Source of the DNA: Costus lasius
Taxonomy: Eukaryota; Streptophyta; Magnoliopsida; Zingiberales; Costaceae
NCBI GenBank assembly: GCA_027563935.2
Contig: CM050447.1
Location: forward strand, 79,097,461-79,161,460
DNA: 64,000 nucleotides
Direction: 5' to 3'
The notes under the pieces are model-generated. The model did no database searches. It was given only the letters and a program-made list of their open reading frames with translations, and was not told the origin of the DNA. Below, piece by piece: positions 23,600-34,264 of this stretch. Numbering within the stretch: the first letter of the stretch is position 1; every line of letters begins with the position of its first letter. The position numbers were made by a program, and so were the translations under genes.

Positions 23600-25069
23600 T
23601 GATGACATGCAAATATATGATATATTGTTGCTTAATTTTATTGTTATTTTGGACTAAATTGCATGTTTTATCTCATTTATGCACTTAAATGCTTCATATT
23701 CTTCAGAACCTTCACTTCTCCTCTGTTTTATTGAAATATAGGTATTTTCCCTCAAAATTTGGTGGAATTTGGAAGATCTGAAGATATGGGACAATTCCTC
23801 ATGATGAGACGAAGCTACACATGAAATTTCAGCTCAATCGGAGTCCTCTAAGCTCTTCACAGCCATGGGTGTGTATCCATGCATGGCCGTGCATGACCTG
23901 GCCACTCCAGGCTTTACTGAGCCGTACACTTGCATGGGCGTGCACCCATGCATGGCCGTGAAGAGTAAGTTTTCGAGTTACCGAGCCGTACACGAGCATG
24001 GCCGTGCATCCATGCACGACCGTGCATCGTCTCGTGTAGCTTCGATAGGCGCTCGGTTTTTCAGCTATAACTTTCTATTCTAGAAGCGAAATTTAGTGAA
24101 ATTTTGTGGAAACCTTCCTAACTAAGCTACGGACATTTTGGGACTGAAATCATCGAATTTGATCAAGCAGTTGAGGAGAACGAAGCAAAACGGTGACAAC
24201 CTAGGGTTTCGGGTGATTTTCTAGGCGACAACACGATTCTGGCGCAATTCTTCCTTCGTTCCGACGTGGATCTTCATGCTGGACCTTCTTCCATCAAGGA
24301 TCTACCCTTACCTTTGGTTTGAATTCATTTGCATGAGAGATTTGATGTATTTCACGATGTATATGATAACGTAATCTTTTTTTTCGGGGTTTGGGCGTAG
24401 CCCACTGTATTAATGTTGAATGTTATGACTTGATATATATATTTCTTTATTTATCTTTGTTCTTATTCATGTCTAGGAAGTTTTATTCCGTGTTTGTGTC
24501 CCGGCCATACATATGAATGTTTTAGATGTTGTGGGATGGACTGAGAGGTGAACCACAATCATCGGAATCCCTTAGACTGGACTAGTGATTTCGTTTAGCG
24601 AGAGCACTCAAAATCACCCAAGGACCCTAATTCTTCATAGAACCCATTGGGGCCACTTAACCCGATAAGCCACGAGAGTAGGAGACTTGGGTTAAGTCGG
24701 ATACCGGATCGTATCCTGAGAGGGAGCGTGTCTGTACCCTAGGAAGGATTACCTTGAGAATTTAGATAAAACTTAATTAGAATATCAAGCCTCAATATTT
24801 CTTCACGCTTCAGTGTGGTGAAACCTAAAGCCCCGAATCTCTCTCATAGATTTAAAACCCCGATTGCTTTGCTCTCTACTCTGCTTGATTTCATCTGCTT
24901 TAGTTTAACTATCTGCATTAGGATATTAGTCAATTTTCCATTAATCATTAGCCTAGCTATTGGTTATCTAATCAATTAGTACTTGACCCCTAGTCCTCGT
25001 GGGATCGATACTAATTGTATTATGCGATAGACCATGCACTTGCGGTAGCAGCCGTTCGGGCCTCTATTA
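23600..25069 (+). repeat. Element A 3' LTR
   Basis: It starts TGATGACATG and ends CCTCTATTA, where the final CA has become TA. The palindrome cluster at 23860-24030 has one more unit (CATGCACGACCGTGCATC) than the 5' LTR. Confidence 0.92.
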
Positions 25070-25074
25070 GTATA
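25070..25074. other. Target-site duplication of element A, right copy
   Basis: GTATA, identical to 7310-7314. Confidence 0.88.
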
Positions 25075-25451
25075 CAGAAAGTTTCACGGACCGTGATGAC
25101 TTTACGGCCTCACCCGTGAAAGTTTATGTGAACTTATATAATTAGCCGCATTTCACCCGTTCAAAATCCAAAATTACGGCCCAAGCCATAAAAATCAGGA
25201 TCTTCACTATTTTCGCTCCAAATTTAATGTATAAGCTTGTGATCTCCTCGGGAATCATGCTGTGGCTTTAAAACTCATGAAATCCATCATTTTCGTACCT
25301 TTTTACCTCCATTTTCAATAAAACTAAGAAAAGTGAAGATTCTATGCCAAGTGAAGTAAAAATTATCAAATTTAGCATAAAATCATGCAATTAAGCCCCA
25401 AATATAGTATGAAATACAAGTAAAAAAATATGGTGTAAGTACAACGCATCA
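25075..25451 (-). repeat. Athila-type LTR of element C, part 2
   Basis: It continues the LTR cut at 7314. Its words TTTCACGGACCGTGATGAC and TTTACGGCC, with partners left of the break at 7250-7290, form this family's own palindrome cluster. It ends GCATCA next to a tract like those of elements A and B. Confidence 0.7.
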
Positions 25452-26973
25452 AAATACCCTAGACTTAGAATTTTGCTTGTCCTCAAGCAATACATCGATA
25501 TGCATAGAGAATGTAAAGATAAGGGACACTCATCTGTTTTCCCATAATAATGTTCTTAGTCTATATTTCAGGCAAGCAACTTTTCAGATCTTAAATGATT
25601 TTAGAGAGATCATAGTAAAATTAATCATCAAGAATTTTCAATCTAAGAAAAATAAAATTTACAATTCTTACTATAATATTCATTCAACACATATTATGCA
25701 TCAAATACTTTCAGGCTTAATAAATCTTCTTTAATCAATAGATAGAATTTTTACTTCATGTAATTTGGTGAAATTATAATAAGAGATTTTTAATGCAATT
25801 TGGTCTTTAAATTGTTGTATGTCATAACATTGTTTAAAGTATACCGCAAAGCAGTATAATTGAACTCGTAGTCTTGATCTTAAAGTCAGCGGAGTTGTCC
25901 ATTTAACCTATAGCTTTCTCCCTTTTTTTTATTTCTAGACTTCAACTCATGTCTTCGGTACCACTGCCAATGTTTCGCAGTGCTAAGTAGAGGAGTCTTC
26001 TCTTCTTTATCTCAACAATTTAAGTCTACATGACATCTCAAAAATTTTTCTAAGTCATCAAATGAAATGCCCAAAATGTTTTGTAAGTTCTCAATTAAAG
26101 ATAAAACAATTTGTGTTTCCTTAAAAATCATAATCATTCATAATTCATATCTATAAAGCTTTGAAGGAATAACAAAACATGAAGGAACACCCTAGACTTA
26201 AATTGTTGCATGTGTATGAACATCAAATGAATAAATGAAGAATTTCAGAAAAAATTTTGCAAGAGTTCCCTTTGTAAAGTTGGCGAAACCCTATACAATT
26301 ATATCAAAAGAATGAAACATGACTTAGAAAAATCCAGAAACTATGTCACATCGAAAATATCCAAGTTTTAGACAGTAAACAAGTCTCAAATACCAAATAC
26401 TGTCATGTTTCACTATCAAGATCACAATTTACCATTTCAGAGTTACTATTCATATCTAATATCAAAACATATATCAAAATCACCTAAAATGTGTAAAATC
26501 ATCAACACAACATCATAAATCATCACAGAGCATCTCAGACACAAGGTAGATATCAAATATGTACAAGACCGCACCATCCATACCATGTATAGCATCCTAA
26601 AGTCAAATACCATCATCTATATATAATACCGGCTCTAGTATCAAATGTCAAATAAAACTCCAAAAATGAATCATATAATATCAAGATACAATGCACACAC
26701 ACAAAGAAAACATAAAAGTGTTGTGTGTGGTTGCATCAACGCCAAATCTACTAAATCCTACTCACAAATAAGATAGATGCGAGATATCATAAGGTAATAT
26801 CAAAGAATAATACTAAATGCATAAGAACGAAATAGAAATACTCACAAAATCTATTAATCTGTCTCTGTGTGCTCGGAATCCTCCTCCTCGTCTCTGGTAT
26901 AACCTGTCGATGAAGATGGGAGACGTCACCGCAATAGCTCCTCAATCGCGCGTAGGGACTCGAGTGTCCTCGT
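25452..26973 (-). other. Element C 3' non-coding region
   Basis: AT-rich and without a gene. It has the pre-LTR palindrome TTGCTTGTCCTCAAGCAA at about 25472-25489 and one copy of the conserved hairpin at 25962-25982 (CACTGC, loop CAATGTTTC, GCAGTG). Confidence 0.65.
25962..25982 (-). other. Conserved small hairpin in element C
   Basis: It has the same six-base stem, nine-base loop and flanks (TTCGGTACC and TAAGTAGAGGAGTC) as the two copies in element B. Confidence 0.62.
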
Positions 26974-27935
26974 CTATGCTTGCTCAAGACGCGATATATC
27001 ATCGCGCATCCTCCTCTGCTCGGCTCGTATCTGCTCTAGGGAAGAATCTGGTGGTGCTAAAGTAGACAGCCCGACAGATGTAGACGGCCTATCAGTGGTG
27101 GATGGCGCGACTGGAGGTGCATGCTCTAAAATCATCAGCGGTAAAGGAGGTAAAGCTACCTCTCTAGGACCTCCCCCACATGTGGGATCCACTATCCAGT
27201 TCTGCTAAACATGAACCGTAGTACGATTCATGTTCGGCAGCCTCATGGTAATATCAGTATGCTTGAAGATTAGATGACACGAGCTCCCAAACCTCGTGAT
27301 CATCTTAATATTGACATAGGCGTCCATATCTAATTTGGGATTGCCCTTAGACTCGTTCAACCCTGAGGGGTCAATACCGAGGGCCAGGGCAATGATAGTG
27401 ATCATGCCTCCCATAACCAAAACTCCTCTTCGCGCCCTAGCTGCCTTAAGAATCTGATTCATGAGGTAGAATGGGGTGCTGACGCAGAATCCTGTCAACA
27501 TGGCCCATGAGAAGAATAATTCTGAAGATCTGACCATGTCGTCGCTCTCTGCCCTCCCAGAAATGGTATACGCAAGTACCCGATGTACATATCTGAATAC
27601 TGGGCTAGATAATCGTGTGGCTTTGGCGGTCCTCGGATCAAATCCTCCCTCTCCAGATATATCTCGCCAGAAAGTCCCGTCAGAGTACTCACGTGGGTGA
27701 TGTCTAGTGCCATTCGAGGGAAACCCAAAAATGTGACCAACCTGGTCCAGTGTAAGCACATGATCCCGGTTCCCCAACCAGAATGCCATCCGTCTTGGAT
27801 CTCTGTCATCATGATTGCGCCGCGTAATCTGGACAAAGCTGAAAAACTCTAATGTCAACAAACTCTAACGTCAACTGCACATACGTGGGATGCCTCTGAT
27901 AGTAAAAATCCTTCCACCCTATTTTCGAGAACATC
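26974..27935 (-). pseudogene. Element C Athila ORF-1, truncated
   Basis: The frame 27861-27205, continuing in phase to 26974 past one stop, has TLDQVGHIFGFPSNGTRHHP, VFRYVHRVLAYTISGRAESD and RGVLVMGGMITIIALALG, then a coiled-coil-like tail. Upstream to about 27935 the sequence still encodes GWKDFYYQRHPTYVQLTLEF, shifted by a 16-bp tandem duplication at about 27848-27880. The N-terminal part is missing. At 27936 the sequence switches abruptly to LTR sequence of the same family. Confidence 0.75.
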
Positions 27936-27964
27936 CCTACTCTCGTGATAGTTAACGTAACTAG
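27936..27964 (-). repeat. Element C LTR fragment, left of element D
   Basis: CCTACTCTCGTGATAGTTAA and following bases match 6585-6610 and continue at 40438 once element D is removed. Bases 27960-27964 (ACTAG) are the left target-site copy of D. Confidence 0.75.
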
Positions 27965-29696
27965 TGTTGGGTATCCCCGGGCTATTTAAAATGAAAAAAC
28001 AGTGGAAGCGAGCCCAAAACGAGATTCCTAATTCAACAATAAGGACCGCCTTACGAAGAATACAAAGGATGTGATAGGGGTATACCTTACTAGTGGCTTT
28101 GAAGCTATCGATGTCGACGACGGGAGACGCGCAATCAGCCCATCCTCTACACTCGTGCACACACGGACTGCCTCGAGACTCCTCTACTCCACGCATGTGC
28201 AAGCTTCGGGAGAAGAGATCCACGCCTCTAACTTCTACTCTGTTTGCGCCAATCTCGAAGATCACGCGCCAAGAAGAAGGGGAAGTGTTGGCGACAAGGA
28301 GTGGGCAGCACTACAACTTGTCCCAACCTTGATGCAAAAACTTTTTCTTATTGTCGTCACCTACAAGACTCTCATGCCAGGAGCAGAGGGGAGGCGACAA
28401 CAAGAGAGGAGAAAAGAGACTGGTGCAAAATCTCCCAAGAGAGCCTCTCTATTTATAATAGAAGCACTAGCTCCTCTTTGGAGATTTTTCCCTTGCGGGA
28501 CTATGTGCAGGCGCCACCCCACACCCCTGGGTCTCAAGTTCGAGACTCACCAAGTGAAATGCACCTACACATATAAATTAACCAAGAGAAAAATTTCTCT
28601 TGTCAATTAATGACTTTAGTTTATTCATGTGACTAAAGTGCCAAGCCCAATCTTGCAATATGACCCTTGTTTGACACATTTTGACACCTCAGGTCAACAG
28701 AGGTCAAACGTGGTCCACTAGAGTCAACTAGTGGTCAAACATGAACAAAATAAAGTCTCATCTCCTCATAAGAAATCCCATGGCATCAGCTTCCCAAAAT
28801 GATCCGAATCATACAGTGATTCGATCAGAGGCTAACCGATCAATACAGAGTCTCTAGCGTGTAGGTGTGCGACCCTATAGGTCCCTCTGATGTTGGCAGT
28901 GATGACCCAATCATCACAAGCGGTGAGTGGCACCTAGTAGTACATCGCCGCTACCCAAGTCATCGGAATAAATGTCGCCATCGATAACCTCAAAACTGTG
29001 ATAAGGAATAAGAGTATCCATGTCCCTTTGCCAGGCTGATCGTCCAAGTTGGACAAGCGTGTCACACTTGTATATTCCAATGATGATGGTCATGACTAAA
29101 TCAGGCTAAACCTGGGTGTGGCCACACGCTTTCAGTCATGCACCATCTTGGGGCCCATGGACATCATGCTTCCCCATAGGGAAGGGGCAAATCCTCTATC
29201 AGCAAGATGAACCTCTCGTATTGTTTAAGATATACCCAATGACAATCGTTATAACCTCCCTATTATGGCGAGGTGTTAGGTTGTATCAAAGTACATCCTT
29301 TACAACACAGAGATACAATCTTCCTCAAGTCAAAGGACAGATACAACTCTATCACTGTGAGATTCTTCTTGAGACACCAAGAAGAACTCTCACAGCGGGT
29401 CGGTCCAGCATATCTCCCTTGATATACCTTTATGCCTACGTTAAGAAACCTGTGCTAACCAGTGCATAAATGAGTCTCACCCGCACCATAGCTGTCCCCT
29501 ATCCACTATGGTACTTGACTCGGGACATAAGCAAACAGAGATAGTAATATCTCGAGGGACATCATCATGTAAACATACATGTGCGCAGATGTATAGTAAA
29601 CCATGACAACGACAATGCCAGGATATCTATAAATATCAATGTATGTAGTACATATGTCTAGACCAAAAGATAGGTCTCAGGGCATAACACTAACAA
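27965..29696 (-). repeat. Element D 3' LTR
   Basis: On the minus strand it starts TGTTAGTGTTATGCCC and ends GGATACCCAACA. A TATA box (TATAAATAG on the minus strand near 28450-28459) gives a likely promoter position. Open frames of up to 179 codons inside it are not genes, because the same frames recur in the other LTR. Confidence 0.92.
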
Positions 29697-29708
29697 TCTC
29701 CCACTTGC
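29697..29708 (-). other. Polypurine tract of element D
   Basis: The minus strand reads AAGTGGGAGAT directly before the 3' LTR. Confidence 0.8.
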
Positions 29709-29710
29709 AC

Positions 29711-30097
29711 TCAGATCTTATCGTTGAGGTACCTTAACCCCATGTCTCGAGTATGACCATCATGCTTCTGCTGCGCCAAAGCTTTGGTCAGTGGGTCTGC
29801 TAGATTGTTCTCAGTGTCAACTCTGCATATCTTCATGTCACCTCTGTCTATGATCTCCCGGATCAGGTGAAAACGCCTGAGTATGTGTTTGGATCGTTGA
29901 TGTGATCTTGGTTCTTTAGCCTGCGCGATCGCACCATTGTTATCACAAAGGAATTCAATGGGATCAGTAGTGCTAGGTACCACTTGAAGTTCAGAAATGA
30001 ACTTCTTGATCGAAATAGCTTCTTTGGCTGCCTCAGAAGCCGCAACATACTCCGCTTCTGTTGTAGAGTCTGCTACCGTGGATTGCTTGAAGCTCTT
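29711..30097 (-). pseudogene. Element D RNase H, C-terminal part
   Basis: The minus strand encodes KSFKQSTVADSTTEAEYVAA, FLCDNNGAIAQAKEPRSHQR and VDTENNLADPLTKAL, the C-terminal copia RNase H with its conserved acidic positions. It is cut off from the N-terminal half at 31081-31960 by an inserted Athila-type LTR fragment. Confidence 0.85.
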
Positions 30098-31080
30098 TGT
30101 TGTGTCCGCAAGTGCACGGATACTCGAAGTAATAAAAATATCGAACCACAAAGACCTTATTGTTAAGTACCAAATAGTTGTATTCTCACTAGCTAAGCAA
30201 ACCGAATATGATGAAAAGCAATAATGGAGAACACACGAAAAAGACAATCAGAGAGAAATTGAGACTAGGGTTTCATCCACCTTAATTCTAATGACTAGAA
30301 GGAAATAAAGGTTGTCAGTTTAATTCTATTATGATAAAGACCTAATTCACTTCATAAAGGTATTGTCTCACTCTCGTGAAGAAAATCATGCAGATAACCG
30401 ATCCCCACTCTCGTGCAAGATCTATTCTCAATGCTAAAGATAAGTGAATCATTGAACAAAGAACTCAAGGATTACTCTTGTGCATCCGAATTCTAAGTCA
30501 ATCATCTCAAGTGGAATCTCAAGGATCACTCTCGTGCATCCTGAAACTCAACACAGGTTTTACTTATGGTTTTCCGACAACTCGATTCTCACTCTCGTGC
30601 AAGATCAAATCAAGTCTACACATTAACTCAATCCAAAGTATTAGAAATTCAACATGACAATAAAATCACTAAAAATCAGAATTCGAAGAACTACTAATCT
30701 CTTACGATAGTTCCAAACTCAACGATTCCTAGGGTTCCGAATTTCAAACGATCAACCTCTCGGTCTATTTCGCAAAACTCTAAAACATGCTGATATTTAT
30801 AAAACTAAAGAGAATTAAAGAATAATCAATCACAAAAGTAAAATTAAACTTGACAAAAATCAATGTTTTCTAGTCATTAACATACTAAGGGGATTACACC
30901 CCTTGTCCCATAAAAAGATCTAAGCTAGCATGAAGGAAAGATTATAATCAACCATAGTTTCAAAGTATCAGAAATCAAAGGAGAAGGGTAGAAGTTACAA
31001 AACACGGTGCTGTAATCGAAATTACAGCACCGTAATTGCCTTTGAACAGCGCTGTCACCGCTGTTTTGTTGATTTCTCCT
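30098..31080 (-). mobile_element. Truncated Athila-type LTR inserted in RNase H of D
   Basis: On the minus strand this ends GTGCACTTGCGGACACAACA, matching the end of the solo LTR at 61380-61407. The two also share GGGACAAGGGGTGT-like and CACGAGAGTG blocks. It has a family palindrome (TTACGGTGCTGTAA next to TTACAGCACCGT, near 31005-31035). The 5' part of the LTR is missing and I found no target duplication, so the right limit is approximate. About 15 residues of the RNase H are also lost at the site. Confidence 0.7.
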
Positions 31081-33097
31081 CCGATTTGAAGTCATCTGGG
31101 TCTGACTAGAAGGACGCCTCTGTATATCCCTGTATACACAGATCTTCTTGTCCACCGTAGACTAAGAATAAATCTTTCATTTTCCTCAGATACTTCAAAA
31201 TGTTTTTCACGGCTGTCCAATGCTGGACACCAAGGTTAGACTGGTATCTACTGGTTATGTTCACTGCATAAGCTACGTCTGGTCTCGTACATAACATGGC
31301 ATACATGAGGGATCCCATTGCAGATGCATAAGGGACTCGACTCATCTCTTCTTTCTCAGCCTGTGTAGAGGGACACTGGCTCTTGGAAAGAGTAATGTCG
31401 TGCCTCATGGGAAGGTAACCCTTCTTGGACTGCTCCAAGCAAAACCTTTCCAACACTTTGACTATGTACGTGCTCTGACTCAGGGCAAGGAGTTTCTTGG
31501 ATCTATCCTGGTAAATCCTCACACCTAGAATGTAGGCGGCCTCCCCTAAGTCTTTCATCTCGACACACTTCCCCAACCATGTCTTCACAGCATGAAGGGT
31601 AGGGACATCGTTTCGGATGAGCAGTATGTCATCGACATACAAGACCAGAAATGTGACTAAGCTCCCATTGATTTTCTTGTACACACAGGCGTCGTCTTCG
31701 TTCTTGAGGAAGCCATAATCTCTCACTGCTTCGTCAAAAAGAATATACCAACTTTGAGAGGCTTGCTTTAATCCATAGATGGATCTTTTTAGCTTGCATA
31801 CTTTATGAACATTGGCTGGGTGAACGAACCCCTCAGGTTGTGTCATAAACATATCCTCTGATAGGTTTCCATTAAAGAAAGCTATCTTCACGTCTATTTG
31901 CCAGATCTCATAGTCGTAGTAGGCAGCTAAAGCAAGCATGATCCGAATGGATTTAAACATGGCAACTAGCGAAAAAGTTTCGTCATAGTCTACCCCGTGG
32001 ACCTACCTGAAACCTTTGGCCACTAGTCTACCTTTGTAGGTAACCACGTTGCCATCCATGTCTGTCTTCTTTTTGAAGACCCATTTACACCCTATGGGCT
32101 TTGCCCCATTAGGCGACTCAACCAAGTCCCATACCTGATTAGCAGACATAGAATCCATCTCGGACCTCATGGCCTCCAGCCATCTCTCGGAGTCTGGTCC
32201 AGCGATTGCTTCCTCATAAGTCTTAGGTTCATCCTCAATAATGAGAATGTCATCGTGTTGAGTCGGCAGCGACCCATACCTATCAGGCACGACGTACCCT
32301 CTCAGACCTACGTGGAGCCTGTGCCTGAGCCTCAGATTGGGCTACAACCTGTACTGGGGGCTCAGATTCCATCTCAACCTCTATGTCTTGTGGATGATCT
32401 TGGACTTCGTCCAAATCAAAACTTCTCCCACTGGCTTCTTTCAAGATAAATTATTTCTCAAGAAAGACAGCGCCACGGGTGACAAAAACTTTGTCCTAAA
32501 TGGGATTATAGAAGTTGTATCCTTTGGTTTCTTTAGGATACCCCACAAACATGCATTTATCCGACCTAGGCTCTAGCTTACTAGAATTTTGATGCTTAAC
32601 AAAAGCTTCGCATCCCTAGATCCTCATAAATGTGAGGTTAGGTCGTCTCCCAGTCCACAACTCATGTGGAGATACGGGAACACTTTTAGATGGAATGTTA
32701 TTCAGTGTCAAAGCAGCTGTCTCTAAGGCACGTCCCCAAAAATATGGAGGTAGAGTTGCTTGACTCATCATGCACTGAACCATTTCTAGTAGGGTTCGAT
32801 TCCGCCTCTCAGACACACCATTCCATTAGGGTGTCCCAAGAGGGGTGAGCTGTGAGAGAATCCCACACTCTTTCAGATAGTCAGTAAATCGTGGCTCAAG
32901 TACTCTCCACCTCGGTCAGATCGAAGAGCCTTTATGGATCGTCCAAGCTGATTCTCTACTTCAGTCTTGAGCTCCTTGAATTTCTCTAAGGATTCTGACT
33001 TATGTCTCATCAGATAGACATATCCATATCTACTAAAATCGTCAGTAAATGTGATGAAGTATATAAACCCACCTCTGGCTTGAATTTCTCTAAGCAT
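31081..33097 (-). pseudogene. Element D integrase and reverse transcriptase
   Basis: The integrase frame (33097-32873) has FTDDFSRYGYVYLMRHKSES and ALRSDRGGEY, giving the two aspartates. It continues at 32816-32616 with SERRNRTLLEMVQCMMSQAT, whose E completes the triad, and LPPYFWGRALETAALTLNNI. The reverse transcriptase part has WLEAMRSEMDSMSANQVWDL (32290-32003), the catalytic LYVDDILL, and SLMYAMLCTRPDVAYAVNIT (31960-31106). It ends in the first RNase H strand, IQGYTEASF, followed by a stop near 31104. Frameshifts lie at about 31990 and 32300-32600. Confidence 0.87.
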
Positions 33098-33138
33098 TTA
33101 TGTTGCACATAGAACTCTGCATATCCAAGACATACAAG

Positions 33139-33666
33139 TCATTGCATAGAGTACCAGAACCATAGAACATGTCTGCCAATGAAAAAGAACATTTGTTCTC
33201 TTTGATTGCAAAACTGAATCCTTTCCTCTCTAGGGTAGGAATGGATATAATGTTCTTGGTAATCGATGGTACATAGTAACAATGGTCGAGTTCTAGTTGA
33301 AGTCCCGACGGTAGCGAGAGAGTGAGATCTCTTCACGATTACAGCCGCAACCTGTGCGCCATTACCGACTCGAAGATCAATCTCTCCTTGTCGCACTATC
33401 CTACTTCGTTTGAGCCCTTGGATACTTGTACAAATATGTGTTCCACATGCGGTATCAAGTACCCATGTGTTTGATGTAGACAAGTTGACTTCAACCACAC
33501 AAATGCTAGAGCCTGAAGACGAAGGAGTCACCCTTCTCTTCACCTCTTTCTGGTGTTGCCTTTTACAGCACTCGAGCTTGGGGTCACCCCTCAAGTTTCG
33601 ACACCACTCCAACTTGTCCTCCAAAAGGACATATCGCAGTTTTAATCCGCTATTGTTCATAGACAT
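33139..33666 (-). pseudogene. Element D gag start joined to protease
   Basis: The frame begins MSMNNSGLKLRYVLLEDKLE just after a good 3' splice-site sequence (TTGTTGTTGTAG before the ATG). Within about 30 residues it reaches CKRQHQKEVKRR and the protease motif NTWVLDTACGTHICTSIQGL, with D-T-A at the active site. About 200 residues of capsid and the zinc knuckle that normally lie between are missing. Confidence 0.75.
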
Positions 33667-34264
33667 TATCTACAACAACAAACATGCAGATTAGTACCAC
33701 ATTTCAATCATTTAATCTGGACTTGAAATAAATGATTGTTACTCACTATTATAACAGGTTGACAACCCTCTCATGTCAATCCGGGAAACCACAGAATTTC
33801 CAAAGTGAGATGGGATCCTTGTTCCTCACACGGCCCGCGTCTCGTGAGGGCGGGATGTACTGCACGAGGTGACGCATGTATCTCAAGGTAGGCATGCCGG
33901 CCAATTGCAACTAGGCAATTCCCCTTCTCAAGACAGTTCAGGCACTTCGTGTCCAACGAGGGCTGGATATAGAACGAAGCCCTAACTTCTTGAGGCTGCT
34001 TCTAGAAACTTTCATCATGTGGACAAACCACATATGGAAGTTCTAGTCAAGTCCGACCTGACCGTTATGCCCAGGGCCAACAATTTCCTTGCGAAAGGCG
34101 CGCCTAGAGTTTTAACCGGACTGGGGAAATTATTGTCACCACACGCCTCCTAAAGATAGATGGGTGTGTCCCACGAGGGTGGGAAACTGATGGGGGCAAA
34201 GACCACCGGCCACAAAGGTACAAGTGGAGCTTACGACTACCGTAGACGAAGACTTGGAGGGTCG
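33667..34264 (-). other. Element D leader, 3' part
   Basis: Non-coding on both strands. On the minus strand it ends in a pyrimidine-rich tract and TAG right before the gag start, so it looks like the end of a leader intron. Confidence 0.5.

Larger units (their letters stand above)
7315..25069 (+). mobile_element. Athila-type Ty3/gypsy element A (non-autonomous, holds element B)
   Basis: LTRs at 7315-8799 and 23600-25069 are flanked by a perfect GTATA duplication. Its own sequence is 7315-11870 plus 21076-25069; the gap is element B. A primer site of the TGGCGCC type follows the 5' LTR. The element keeps gag, a protease and an Athila ORF-1. Between the protease and the conserved GGGAGGCAACCC block near 11476 there is under 400 bp, so reverse transcriptase, RNase H and integrase are missing. 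It sits inside the LTR of element C. The near-identical LTRs suggest a fairly young insertion, but in-frame stops show it is already inactive. Confidence 0.93.

Noticed and set aside
28071..28610. Plus-strand frames of up to 179 codons
   Set aside because: They recur in both LTRs of element D (compare 39331-39770) and run antisense to the element. They are LTR sequence.
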